NCBI GenBank assembly: GCA_017871115.1
Contig: JAFCIZ010000007.1
Coordinates: 186,001 to 250,000, forward strand
Length of the DNA: 64,000 bases
DNA from: Cunninghamella blakesleeana
Lineage: Eukaryota; Mucoromycota; Mucoromycetes; Mucorales; Cunninghamellaceae
Reading direction: 5' to 3'
A model generated the notes under the pieces. That model was given only the letters and a program-made list of their open reading frames with translations, did not search any database and had not been told where the DNA came from. The translations under genes and the position numbers were made by a program. How positions within the stretch are numbered: the stretch's first letter is position 1; every line of letters begins with the position of its first letter. This document shows positions 1 to 19,706 of the stretch, in pieces.

Positions 1-256
1 CAATTTTTATTAACATGAATATGTATGTATATATTATTCCATGTTTATTACTTGATTTCCCCCACTTTGGCAATATAAGTTGACGTCCAAACCGGCGAAT
101 ATCAGGGTTAGTTAACGCAGTAACTTGTTCAAAAAGATCTTGGCTTAAAATATCTGTCTGACTATGGTTTGACTTTTCTAATAATTGTGCTTCTAATAAT
201 GCTACCTTTTGCTTCAAGGCTTCATTTTCTTTCTGTAAAGTTTCTAGGGTAGTCAT
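1..256 (-). CDS. UBA4: Uba4/MOCS3 sulfurtransferase, N-terminal exon (partial)
   Basis: Only the first exon (52-256, start ATG at 256-254) and part of intron 1 (1-51, donor GTAATA) are inside the window. The 68 visible residues begin with a Leu/Lys/Glu-rich coiled coil (residues 3-28) and reach RRFGRQLILPKWGKS, which matches the opening of the E1-like adenylation domain of MOCS3/Uba4 (usual form RYSRQLILPE-G). In the known family this cytosolic enzyme adenylates and then thiolates the C-terminal Gly-Gly of Urm1 (tRNA thiolation) and of the molybdopterin synthase small subunit. The latter substrate is encoded at 19362-19706. The ATP-binding, zinc and rhodanese parts lie left of the window. Start choice: the ATG opens directly into the family's coiled coil and an in-frame TAA precedes it. 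A plain ThiF/MoeB relative is possible, but those lack the coiled-coil lead. Confidence 0.82.
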   Translation of the reverse strand, partial: MTTLETLQKENEALKQKVALLEAQLLEKSNHSQTDILSQDLFEQVTALTNPDIRRFGRQLILPKWGKSSNKHGIIYTYIFMLIKI

Positions 257-875
257 TTAAAAAATAAAATAAATAAATAAAAAATAGAAAAGAGGAAAAG
301 AAGAAAAATAAAAATTTTAAAGTTACGGGATTTCAATTTTTATTTTTTTGCAGTGTAGTTAATATTTGCGACATGTATCAACAGAAATATATGGTTATTT
401 TTTGATTGCTTATTTTAATAATTAAAAAATAAATTTAAAATAACAAGAGGGTATATGGTATGAAAACAAATAAGTCAATATTACTACTAATTTAAATTAT
501 AAACTAAAGAAAAAGCCATAAAAAATACTACATAAAGAGCTACGTATTTTTAAAATAGTATTACTGGCAGTTAAAAAAATTATAAAATGTCATTTACTTT
601 TTAACCAAAATAAATAATTTTTTTTCTCGAAATTGTATCAAGGTTAGCATGACTATAAAAAATTCAAGAGTTAAAACAAATATTTTTTTTAAAAAAAAGA
701 TACAATTAATTTGAACAATCGACTATTATATTGTTTTTTTTTATTTTTTACTTTAGTACGTATAATATCAACAATTGTTACTATAATTATTTTTGATTTC
801 ATCATTAAATCATGTTTATAAATAAATAAATAAAAATTATGAAAGGAAAGTGTAAGAAAATCGAAAATTAATTTT
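257..875. other. Intergenic, no gene seen
   Basis: AT-rich spacer between the start of UBA4 and the stop of the DENND11-like gene, both on the minus strand, so it should hold the UBA4 promoter and the DENND11 3' end. An 83-codon open frame on the minus strand overlaps the DENND11 end but is low-complexity Ile/Phe/Lys and resembles nothing. A self-complementary T8A8 block lies at 683-698. Confidence 0.7.
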
Positions 876-3202
876 TTATAATTGAATTGGACTATCAAGT
901 GATTCTGTATGAGTGTTGTAACAACAAGGAAATGATTCATTCTTGAAAAGATATCTTATATCCAAACTTCTGTTAAAATAAAGCTGGCCCAACTGTTGCA
1001 AAAAATAACGATCATCCCAGGGATCTAATCCTAACTGTATCATTTCTTCCATTGAAATATAAATAATATCGGCTTCATCTTGATTAATTAATTCATGGTG
1101 GTCAATTATTGACTGTAATTGTGATAATAACTGATAAGTAAGTAAATGAAAGAATCTAACATTATAAAAAAAGAAAAAAAATCATTGTAAATAATAATAA
1201 AAATCATAGCCATAATTACAATATAATTACTCTATATTTTATAAATTACCCTATCAAATTATAATTGATGGATGAGTTTGAAGAGAGATTATTCTTGTTA
1301 TACAATTCATCGATTGTTGTATTGTAATTCAGTTCCTGGGTATTTGCATTATCTTCATCATCGTCTTCATCAATAATTGTATTACTGTTTAATAATAAAG
1401 ATGTTTTAGCGGGATCTGTTGTTTTATCTATGGAACACTTTGACTTTTGAGCTTTGCCATTACTATTACAACATAATATGGCTGGAAAATCTAGAATGGA
1501 GTTACTTTTATACCAGTCATGTATTAGTTGGTATCTTAAAGAGGATGCCCAATGAGGTTGATGATTGTTCAAAAATGGTTTATGCACAATATCTGCATTG
1601 ATTAATTGGCATAAAATATCAAATCGATCATAATCTGCTTTATTTGTCTTGATAAATGAGGATGATACGCCCAAGTTATATGATGATGAGTCCGCCGTTG
1701 GTAGTTTAATTAAAATATCATATAAATCTTTTTTAATGTCAAATATATTATCTGATGTACAAGCAATATACCCATATTCAGTTTGCTCAAGTTCTGTGAT
1801 ATCATTAATACTGATATTAAATTTAGGAATTAATTCTCTTCCGCTATAAGCTGATGGTAATGTGCTGTTTCCCATTAAATATAACTGATAAACTGTAAAA
1901 GTATATATATATGTTTTAAAAAAGTTATAAATAATGATTTTTATTTATATATATTCATGTTAACATAGTGTTATATCAATACATATAAATAGTAAACTTA
2001 CCAAAATGGCAGAGCTTTTCCATAGGAGGGCATTTATTCATTAATAAAATACGTTGTTTTAATAAAATTGATTTCCATAGTATAAAAATAGATGGGCCAA
2101 GAAGCGATATCAATTCATGTAGAGGGGTTAAAGGAGTCTTTTGATGTTGCTTTGATTCAGTATAAAATAATAATGCTTGTTCAACAGAATCAAATGTCGT
2201 CAAATAATTTTGATTTATTGAAATAGAAGGAGTAACATTGAATTGCAGAGAATTTTGATTATGCTTTTCATAATAATCTATTAATACATCATCATTCCCT
2301 TCGTCATTCCCTTCGTCATTTTGAAACAAATTCCTATTAATCATTAATAATTTAATAGAAAAAAAAAAAAAAAAAAAAAAAAAAAAGATAATAATAATAA
2401 TAATAATAATAGTTAGTGATTGTTATTTTTTAGCAAATCTATGTGTAAATATAGAAATGTGTATCATTTTTTTACATCATTACTCTATGTGCCGTTCTAA
2501 AAATGGAATATGTTGTTGTAAAGAATCTATAGAAGAGGTAATGATACCAATAGCTTGCATGCTTGCTCCACGGTCTGTTTCAATTTCATATTTTCTATAA
2601 ACACCGAGGCCAAACCCACTATTTCTCGAGAAATATCTATTTAAAAAATTTGAAAAAAAATTCTGGGTTTGTATAAATAGGTTGCTTTCTATATATATAT
2701 ATATCCCTTTTCTTTTTCTTTTTCTTTTTCTTTTACATAATGTCTTTATCTACTAAATGTAATCCACTACAGATCACTTGATATTCAACGCCAGTAAGAT
2801 CGATATCTATATGAAGTATCTAAAGTATTAGTATAGATGTCTACGGTATTTTAAATACATATATTTCTAAATCTATAAATTATTTACCAGATGGATATTG
2901 CCATACAAGTTCATTACCACGATTAACATGAAACCTTACTTTGAATATAGCTATAATATTTGTTGGCTTGGTATCTGAGTGTATTGTATGTGGTGAAGTT
3001 ATTAAAGGTAGAGCACTATAGTAGTAATAATAGCAATAATAGTGATAATAAAAAAGAGAATATTTATAAATGTACTATTCCACAAGTATTATTTTTTTAT
3101 ATGGTTAATATATTCTATATTCGCTATTAATTATTACTTTATAAAAGAATCACTATTTGGAGAACTTGAAGTTTTATTTTGTTGACTTAGAGGATTATTC
3201 AT
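876..3202 (-). CDS. DENND11/LCHN-like DENN-domain protein
   Basis: Seven exons in transcription order: 3202-3138, 3015-2888, 2806-2737, 2636-2484, 2333-2002, 1892-1250, 1155-876; 556 aa. The spliced protein follows human DENND11 (LCHN) nearly throughout: the u-DENN-like strand region IIAIFKVRFHVNRGNELVWQ, then DIDLTGVEYQ, then GASMQAIGIITSS, the central LGPSIFILWKSILLKQRIL helix, YGYIACTSDNIFDIKKDLYD, and the C-terminal MIQLGLDPWDDRYFLQQL. DENN proteins generally act on Rab GTPases in membrane traffic; the exact target of DENND11 is not established, and the fungal relatives belong to the Anr2/LCHN family. An Asn/Asp/Glu-rich insertion (about residues 395-455) is absent from the animal protein. 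An in-frame ATG at 2344 looks like a start but lies upstream of the exon-5 acceptor. A 12-bp tandem duplication (about 2296-2319) encodes NDEG twice. The acidic first exon is the least certain part. Confidence 0.85.
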
Positions 3203-3830
3203 GGATAAAAAAATTAAAAAGTGAGGAAAGAAAAGTCGTTTTCTCCTTGGCGCCAAAAAAAAAAAAAAAAAAAAATGCGACAAAATCTGAGAATGAATAT
3301 TTTTATCCATGTTTTCCATTTTTAGAGACAATCATAAAGAGTTTTAGAGCTACACAGTTTTATGCCTTTAATTATTTTTAGTATACAAATACTAAATATT
3401 TTTACAAATTTAAATTTATTATTACTTAATAAGATTAAATCCTTTTGCTTTTTTTTTTTTTACGTATAATATTTTAGACATATACCCAAGTACTCAGATT
3501 TCATTCATTCGTACTTTATTTCTAATTTGCTTTATTTTATTTTATTTTTTATTCCATTCATTGATACAAACTTCTACCACTGTTTTTAATATTTAGAGAT
3601 ATTTTTTTATAAATATATATTTACATATCAAGTAACTTATTTTATTAAACTAATTACTTTGGTTATTAAAGTCAAATAAAATAAAATAAATTATAACATA
3701 GTTGAATGGGACATAAAATTGGCAAAATAATAGTGATGTTAATTATAAATGAAATGAATCAACGCATTATCATTTTAATTACATTTTTTTATTTTTTTTA
3801 TTCCCTTTTTATATTATTAATATATCAAGA
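3203..3830. promoter_or_regulatory. DENND11 promoter side / HRD1 3' side
   Basis: A 628-bp spacer between two minus-strand genes. It contains an A run of about 20 (3255-3274) immediately after a GGCGCC palindrome, and otherwise AT-rich sequence without a credible gene. Open frames across the A run are poly-Lys or poly-Phe artefacts. Confidence 0.6.
3247..3256. promoter_or_regulatory. E2F-like palindrome TTGGCGCCAA
   Basis: TTGGCGCCAA is a perfect 10-bp palindrome about 45 bp upstream of the DENND11-like ATG (3202). On the minus strand it reads TTTTGGCGCC, which fits the E2F consensus TTTSSCGC. It stands out in a region almost devoid of G and C. Function is inference from the motif only. Confidence 0.35.
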
Positions 3831-6323
3831 CTATTGAATATCTTCGTTTGTTCTCATTTTCCCTTTTTCTTTTCTTGATGTCATCGTTGATCCTTCATTT
3901 TCGTTTGATATATCTACTCTTGAAGAAGTGAATGAACTGGATGAATCATTTGAAGTCGAAGGAATGGAAGAATTTATAAACTCAAAAGTATTTGATTTTG
4001 CTGTATCTGTTGTGTCATCATTATTTACTACTACAACTTCATCTTCTTCCTGTTGCTGTGATTGTTGTGATGAAGATGAAGAAGGTAAAACACTTAGCGC
4101 ACTTGTTAAAAGCTGCATGCTGTGAAAAATTTGCGTTTGCACTGTGTCCAGCACACGCAAGCGTTCTTCCATAGCTTGCTTTGTTTCTTTGGATAATATT
4201 TCAATTTGTTCAGCTGTAAGTTCGGATGGCATATTGTTAATGTGCTGCATTGATAAGCCCAAAGGAGCTAATGGAATCATGCCTGGAATATGAATTTGTT
4301 GTGCAGAAAACGATTGGTCAGTAGCAGGGTTATTATTTGTTATTGGTGAAAATACACCAAATGAGTTTTGAAGTGAATTAGATAATCCAAATATTGATTG
4401 CTGCTGTTGTTGTTGGGGTGGTTGGTTTGGTATAGAAGTAGCATCAGAGTAATTACCTGCATTACGTTCCTCTTGAGTAGAATGACTAGATGAATTTCCA
4501 TTTTGTTGATTTCTAATTTCTTCTTGTAATCTACCTTGTAAATGGTTGAGTAAATTATGATATTGATCAGGTGGAATTTGTCTTTGTAATTCTGGCTGCT
4601 CCTGTTGATTCCCATTTACTGGTGCACCGTTAGTTGCGTCACTATTGTTGTTATCGGACAATACAGATCGACGACTATATGAATTAAAAGAATTAATTAG
4701 GAACAATTAATAAATATATTAATAACCGTTTAATTCAATATCTATTAAAATATCTATTATTGTATTTTATTACCATGTAGGGCAAGTTTGTTGTCGTTCT
4801 AACCAACTTCTTAAACAGTGGAAATGGAATACATGACCACAAGGTAATTTTTTTGGCTGATCACTATTCTCACGTTGTTGCTGTACATTGTTCCCTTCTG
4901 TAGTATCGTTGCGGGCCAAGTGCATATCTTCGCGACAGATGATACATGTTGAATCACTCATTTGACTTAATTCTTCCTCGGTAGCATTAGGGTATAGTTG
5001 ATCCATATTTCTAGTTGCCCGACGATATCTATATAAATCTCTACATCGCTGAATGAATGATCGGAATGTTACATAAACATCACGGACAATATGTAATGGT
5101 AATTGGTAATGGAAGCAAACAATTACAAAGAAAACTATATATGTAATCAGCTTCAAAAAATCTAAAATAAATAAATAACATATACATAAAATAAATACAT
5201 AAATTTTTAAATATAATATAAACCATGCCAACTCTACATATATATATTATCTTTTAATATATAACTCTTCGTATAAAATTACCTGTAATTAAGTCAACGA
5301 AAAAAACATACATAGATTTTCCTTCCCAAGGTTCTTCATTACGAAGATCGATAACATTCAAAGCGTATTTACACATTATTGAAAGAATCGTGCATATCAT
5401 GATAGTGTACTAATATAAAAAAGAGAAAAAAAAAATACGTTAAAAAATTAAAATATGCATATATATTAAGATTTTGGAGTATTATAATCAATTTAACTTT
5501 AATAATCATTTTACCTCGAAACCAAACATTATTAGCATACTAGGTCCTTTTTCAATCGTTGAGAAAATAGCATGATTGGCAAGTGAATAGTCCAAGATGA
5601 ATAATATTATCATAAGATTTACAATACGGATGTGGAATACCATACGATTACTTGGTGCTTGTTCCATCTAAAATAAGTATTTACCATATATATTATTTAT
5701 TAGTAATTGTATATATATTTTTATGTGTGTGTGTATATGTGTGTGAATATAAGTATATGTGTACAAGTATATATTACAAATTCAACTCTGTCTTGACATA
5801 ACCAATGGAATATTTTAAGGAATAACAAAGTTGTGAATATTACTACAAATTGGATGTCGAATTCTTCGCGAAATATAGTCATTGCTAGACAAGTTTCTGT
5901 AACAGCATACCAAGAACGTTCATATAAATGCTATATTGTAAAAATAATAAATAAATATAAGTATAAATCCCGTTTCAAGTATATATTTTAATATATATAC
6001 TGTAGTTTAGTTTATTACTTCTACTTCAATAGCTCTTAGTCGACCAAAAAATATTGCTTGTAAGGCTTTACCGATAATAATTGACAAAAAAAGTGCCATG
6101 TTCAATAATATCTAGTATTTTTTTTAAAAAAAAAATAATATCAAACATGAGAAATATTACTGTATTAATACATATAAATATATAACTTTCGTACCATCAT
6201 ACAAGCGCTTGATTTTGAAAGGTAAACGCATGCTGAATAAAAGTTGGAACGTTGGGCGAAGGCGGATATAACAACACTTGTAGCAAGAATTGTTGAGACT
6301 GAGCCATAAATAGCAAGCCTCAT
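3831..6323 (-). CDS. HRD1: Hrd1/synoviolin ER E3 ubiquitin ligase
   Basis: Seven exons: 6323-6195, 6111-6019, 5930-5778, 5667-5515, 5409-5283, 5161-4774, 4674-3831; 628 aa. The multi-spanning N-terminal half matches Hrd1/SYVN1 ([10 protein letters not shown] start, [45 protein letters not shown]-type segment, [19 protein letters not shown]). The RING-H2 finger occupies residues 291-348 ([28 protein letters not shown]); the last-but-one metal Cys codon is split by the intron 4773-4675. The tail is Gln/Asn/Ser-rich and ends in a basic KEKGKMRT patch. Hrd1 sits in the ER membrane and ubiquitinates misfolded proteins during retrotranslocation. The gene diverges from CCH1 across 336 bp that contain a TGCCACGT element about 136 bp upstream of the ATG, consistent with unfolded-protein-response control. 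The ATG is chosen because it opens directly into the conserved N-terminus. Confidence 0.95.
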
Positions 6324-6659
6324 ATTATAGAAACAATTTTAAAAAATGTAAGGAAGGAATACAAATGAATGTATAAAATATTATATTTTATAACTCTTAT
6401 AAAATAGTTTTTATAAAATTAAAAAAAAGAAAAAGGAAAAGCACTTTTTTTTCTCACTTGCCACGTTTAAAATATTGATTTTTTTTAAAATTCCGTCCGA
6501 TTTTTTTTGGCCAATAAAAATTTAAATTCATTTTAATTTGAAACAAGCAAAAAAAAATTGATTGCATTTTTTTCTTTCTCTTTTCAATATATATATATAT
6601 AAATATTTTTGTCCTAGAAAAAAAAGGCAACTATTTTTTTTTATTAACATACCCAAGTT
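6324..6659. promoter_or_regulatory. Divergent HRD1/CCH1 promoter
   Basis: 336 bp separate the start codons of HRD1 (-) and CCH1 (+). Visible elements are a CCAAT box (6511-6515), the TGCCACGT site (6459-6466), several T or A runs of 7-9, and an AT-dinucleotide stretch near 6588-6600. No gene is seen. Confidence 0.6.
6459..6466. promoter_or_regulatory. UPR-like element TGCCACGT upstream of HRD1
   Basis: TGCCACGT (ACGTGGCA on the HRD1 strand) carries the ACGTGG core bound by XBP1/ATF6/Hac1-family bZIP factors. It lies 136-143 bp upstream of the HRD1 start. The identical 8-mer occurs 87-94 bp upstream of ERO1. Assignment to the unfolded protein response is inference. Confidence 0.4.
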
Positions 6660-15811
<9,152 letters not shown>

Positions 15812-16175
15812 AATACAACATTTATACCCTGAAACTAGACTCTACTTATTATATCTTATGTAGAAAATTGTATTATAAACAAATCAATTTCATCTTTCTT
15901 TTTTTTAAAAAATATAATTAAATAAATTTATCTTATAGATCAACTCGTTTTATAACAAATACAAATTTATATATATAATTAAAAGAGATGTAATTTTTAT
16001 TAAATTCTATCTAGTTTAGTTGAAGATTAAATGATATTGATATAGTGTAGCTATGCAGATAAATAGTAAGTTGATTATATGTTTTCAAAAATGAAGTGTT
16101 TGTATGTAATAGTATAAATAGATGAATACAAAAATTAAAAATCGTGTCGGTTTTTTTTCTATGCTGATTTCTTTT
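15812..16175. other. Convergent 3' region CCH1/GPATCH4
   Basis: 364 bp between two converging genes, AT-rich with several AATAAA-like hexamers (for example near 15917-15930). No gene seen; it should contain both transcript ends. Confidence 0.6.
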
Positions 16176-17407
16176 TTAATCTTTCTTTTTCTGTTTCTTT
16201 TCTTTATTGTCTTTCTTTTTCTTTTTCTTTTCTTCCTTGTCATCTTTATTATTCTTTTCTACATTCTTTTCCTTTTTCTCTTTCTTTTCTTTTTTTCCTT
16301 TCTTTTCTTTTTTCTCTTTTTTCTCTTTTTTTTCTTTTTTCTCTTTTTTATCTTTCTTTATTTTTTTCATTGATTGATTTTCTTTATTATTATTATTATC
16401 ATCGTCAGTCATTTTTCGTTTTTGTGATAAAGAATGTTGAGTGGTAGTGTCCTCATCATCTCGAAGGTATTCTTTCATAACTCTAGCAAATTTCCCTTTT
16501 TGCTCCACTAAACCACGGCCACCCTTTCTAGCTGTACGGCCCTCACATGCTTTAAATAGTTCTTCATCTGTTACTTTCATTGAATAATCTTTTAATTCGT
16601 CGTCTTCGTCATCATCGTTACTTTGATCTGTAGTTGTTTCTGGTGTAGCAGGATTTGATCTAATGAAACAATAGTAATAACAATAATATATAAGCATCTT
16701 GAAAAAAAAGAAAAAGATTGATCTAAGATAAAATATTATTATTATTCGCTTACGGATCATAAGTACCAATAGAACTTTTTACAAAACCACTATAAAGAGC
16801 ACTTGAAGCAATACGTTGAGCCATAGTTGCTTGAACATCTTTTACCATACTATCAACGGTATTTTCATTATCATCATTATTAATTAAATCAGCTTGCTGG
16901 GACATACTAGTAGCCGTAGTTGTAGTAGTAGTAATTGTTTTTCCAGTAGGACGTTGAGTACTAATAATACCAGTAGTGGATCGTCGAATATTATTGATAC
17001 CTTTACCTTTTTTAGCAATTTTGACTGATTCTGATTCATTATCTTTTTCAACAGCCACTTCATTAGCACTTTTATTATATAAATGATCCCACCAAGCAAA
17101 TTCCCATTGATTTTGTCCTACACCCACACCTTTAGTATCGTTTTTTTTGGTAACAGTGATATGTTTTACTCGACCGTCTTTATTTTTTCCTAAACCATCA
17201 CCACTAATATAAGCAAAAATAAAAGAGAAAAATGGATCAAGTTAAAAAAGGATGTCAATAAAAACCAGTTTTATAAATATTGCTATTATTATTATTTATT
17301 TAGCCGAAAAAAAAAAAAAAAAAAAAGAATAATTATTATTATATATACTTTGCCCAGCCAAATTTTTCTAATTGATTTTTTGCAAAAGAGCCTTGCCACT
17401 TTTCCAT
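16176..17407 (-). CDS. G-patch protein, GPATCH4/Tma23-like
   Basis: Three exons: 17407-17349, 17203-16754, 16659-16176; 330 aa. The first 60 residues form a G-patch (FAKNQLEKFGW, NGDGLGKNKDG, then GVGVGQNQWEFAWWDHLYNK), and the WWD-LYNK continuation is diagnostic of human GPATCH4 and yeast Tma23. Further matches are ALYSGFVKSS (about 160) and VTDEELFKACEGRTARKG (about 200-217). The last 70 residues are almost entirely Lys/Glu, as is usual for nucleolar G-patch proteins. G-patch proteins activate DEAH-box RNA helicases; GPATCH4 does so in nucleoli and Cajal bodies. The gene converges with CCH1 and diverges from RIB1. The antisense frame of the Lys tail gives a Phe/Leu-rich open frame that is not a gene. 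The Lys tail length may vary because it is encoded by a polypurine tract. Confidence 0.88.
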
Positions 17408-17742
17408 TTATAATGTGTAATATATCTTCGTTTAAAGGAAGAAGAAAAAGAAGAAAAAAGTTTTTTTTAAAAAAACTTTATTTTTCAGGCAACAAAAAAA
17501 ATTAACCAATAATAATACGCATGAAAGTGACCATTTTTATTTTGATTAGTTATTAATCAAATATGGAAAAAAAAATTAAGTCAGCATACTTATTAATTCA
17601 TGACAAATTTAACTTTTTTCAAACCTAGTTTTTTTTTTTTTCGAAACCAATTTTTTTTTCTTCCTTCTCCTTTACTTTTTATTTTTTATTTTCTATTTAT
17701 CAAATATTATTTTATTTATTCTATATAATAATTGAATATACT
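17408..17742. promoter_or_regulatory. Divergent GPATCH4/RIB1 promoter
   Basis: 335 bp between start codons. Contains a T8A7 block (17461-17475), a CCAAT box (about 17505), a long pyrimidine run (17629-17665) typical of fungal core promoters, and no gene. Confidence 0.6.
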
Positions 17743-19105
17743 ATGCCTACTGTTTTTACTTTATTTGGTATGAACGTTGTTCATGATCAAGCACCCAAAA
17801 ATGTAGAAGGAAGTGATGCTTCAAAAAACAACGGACCAACTAGTTATAAAGAATATATTGATTTTTTAAAACGTCAAGTTCATCAACCAAGTGCCATTAC
17901 ACCTACATTACCACGAAATGAATCACAAGATATTCGTATTCAGTGCCAAGTCCGAGCAAGAATACCTACCAATGAAGGGGGAGAAATGTATTTACATTTG
18001 TATAAAAATAATCAAGATACAAAAGAACACTTGGCTATTGTGTATGGGGACTTGCGTTCTCAATCCTTAGATAATGCTTGGGCGCATGAAACTATATTGA
18101 ACAGAGTGGTTCGAGGTGCTTATTATGGTCGGTTAGAAGAAATTATTCATGACGAAGATATTGCTTCAAAACTTACAGAGGACCAAATGTCTAGTTTAGA
18201 ACAACAACAGGAAAAAGCAAAACAACAATGGTTAAAAGAAAAAGAAAAAGAGAGTCGTATTCCTTTGGTTCGTATTCATTCTGAATGTTTTACTGGGGAA
18301 ACTGTCCATTCGGCTCGATGTGATTGTGGCGAACAATTAGATGAAGCAATGCGACAAATGCAAGTGGCAGGCCATGGAGTTATTGTGTATTTAAGGCAAG
18401 AAGGTCGCGGTATTGGTTTACTAGAAAAATTAAAGTAATACATACATACATACATATATATATATATATCATTTAAAAATATAGATTGGATAAAAGTGAT
18501 CAACAGAGATTGATATGAAAAAGAAAAGGAAAGGAAAAAGATGATGCTGGATTATGTATATATATAAAAAAAATTTCGAAAAATATAAAAATATAAGACA
18601 GTGATAAATTTTATATATGTCAAAATAAAACAAGGTAGATAATGGGGATTATATATATATATATATATACTGATCAATTTTTTTATTTATGTTTATATTT
18701 ATATTTAGAGCATATAATTTACAAGATCTTGGACACGATACAGTAGCAGCTAACGTTTTATTAAATCATCCAGCTGACGGAAGAACGTATGGTATTGCGA
18801 ATGCTATTTTAAAAGATTTACAAATCAATCAAGTACATCTTTTAACAAATAATCCAGATAAAATTCAACAATTAGAATCATATGGAGATATTAAAGTACT
18901 AGAAAGACATGCTATGGTACCACAATCTTGGTCATCCACACCTACAAGACCATCATCAGCTATACCTGGAGTATTATTAGATCGTACACCCTCTTCGTCG
19001 CCAGCTTTACCTTCTTTAGATTTACCTAAAAAAGAATTAGACCGTTATTTAGCTGTCAAAGTGAAAAAAATGGGTCATATTTTAGATTTACCTGATGGCG
19101 TTTAA
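17743..19105 (+). CDS. RIB1: GTP cyclohydrolase II
   Basis: Two exons: 17743-18434 and 18709-19105; 362 aa. It catalyses the first committed step of riboflavin synthesis, opening GTP to 2,5-diamino-6-ribosylamino-pyrimidinone phosphate with loss of formate and pyrophosphate. The zinc ligands are C182, C193 and C195 ([20 protein letters not shown]). The GTP-binding and catalytic segments are [19 protein letters not shown], split by the intron, then DTVAANVLL and [16 protein letters not shown]. An N-terminal extension of about 60 residues and a Pro/Ser-rich C-terminal segment (about 305-345) are fungal additions. No DHBP synthase domain is fused, in contrast to bacterial RibBA. The gene diverges from GPATCH4 and converges with the molybdopterin synthase subunit, whose pathway also starts from GTP. 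That adjacency is probably coincidental. Confidence 0.96.
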
Positions 19106-19361
19106 AGTTTTCTGTTCCTATTATTCTCTTTATTTTATTATTTTGTCTATATACATATACTAATTATACAATATATATATATATATATATATTTATTTTT
19201 TTATTTATTTGCTTGTCTGATTTTTTCCATTTTTGTATAAATAAATACACACACATATATTTATAATAATAACAATAATACAAAATAATAATTTATTGAA
19301 TGGGTATATGTGAAAAAAAAAAAAAAAAAAAAAATAGAGTATATAATAAACGGTAATAAAC

Positions 19362-19706
19362 TTATCCACCACTTACTGGAGGAATAATGGCTAGCTCATC
19401 ACCTTCTTGGAGAATATGAGAGGTAGGGACATATTCCATATTGACAGCAAACATACAAGTTTCAAGTATTTTTTCAAATTTATCTCCATATTTTTCTATC
19501 AATGTCTTTATCACGTCTTCTATTGTATATGTTGTTTCATTTTTTATCGACACACTTTCTTTATTTATTTGAGTAATATCCACAATGCCAGCAAAGTAAA
19601 GTACCTGAAAGTAATACAATAAATTTATAAATATATTATTTCGGCTAAAATAAAAATAGAATAGAGATTAAATATAAATATATAAATATATTACTTGAAC
19701 GGGCAT
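19362..19706 (-). CDS. MOCS2A: Molybdopterin synthase small subunit (MoaD/MOCS2A)
   Basis: Two exons: a 12-nt first exon 19706-19695 encoding MPVQ, then 19604-19362; 84 aa. The join gives MPVQVLYFAG, the usual MoaD opening. The protein ends in ELAIIPPVSGG, the MoaD signature with the C-terminal Gly-Gly that is thiocarboxylated by MOCS3/Uba4. The small subunit delivers sulfur to precursor Z to make molybdopterin, working with the MOCS2B large subunit (not in this window). Without the upstream exon the frame would have to start at a TTG codon (19619), so the spliced start is preferred. Urm1 is the alternative beta-grasp protein, but its tail differs. Presence implies that the organism makes molybdenum cofactor, unlike S. 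cerevisiae. Confidence 0.9.

Noticed and set aside
689..940. 83-codon minus-strand frame
   Set aside because: Overlaps the last exon of the DENND11-like gene in another frame; Ile/Lys/Phe low complexity.
1976..2344. ATG at 2344 as start of a separate short protein
   Set aside because: The splice acceptor at 2335-2334 lies downstream of it and joins to upstream exons that match the N-terminal part of DENND11.
16122..16373. Phe/Leu-rich open frame on the plus strand, like a membrane protein
   Set aside because: Antisense of the Lys/Glu-rich tail of the GPATCH4-like gene; low complexity without start context or homology.
19362..19619. Identity as Urm1
   Set aside because: The IIPPVSGG end and LYFAG start are those of MoaD/MOCS2A; Urm1 is longer and ends differently.
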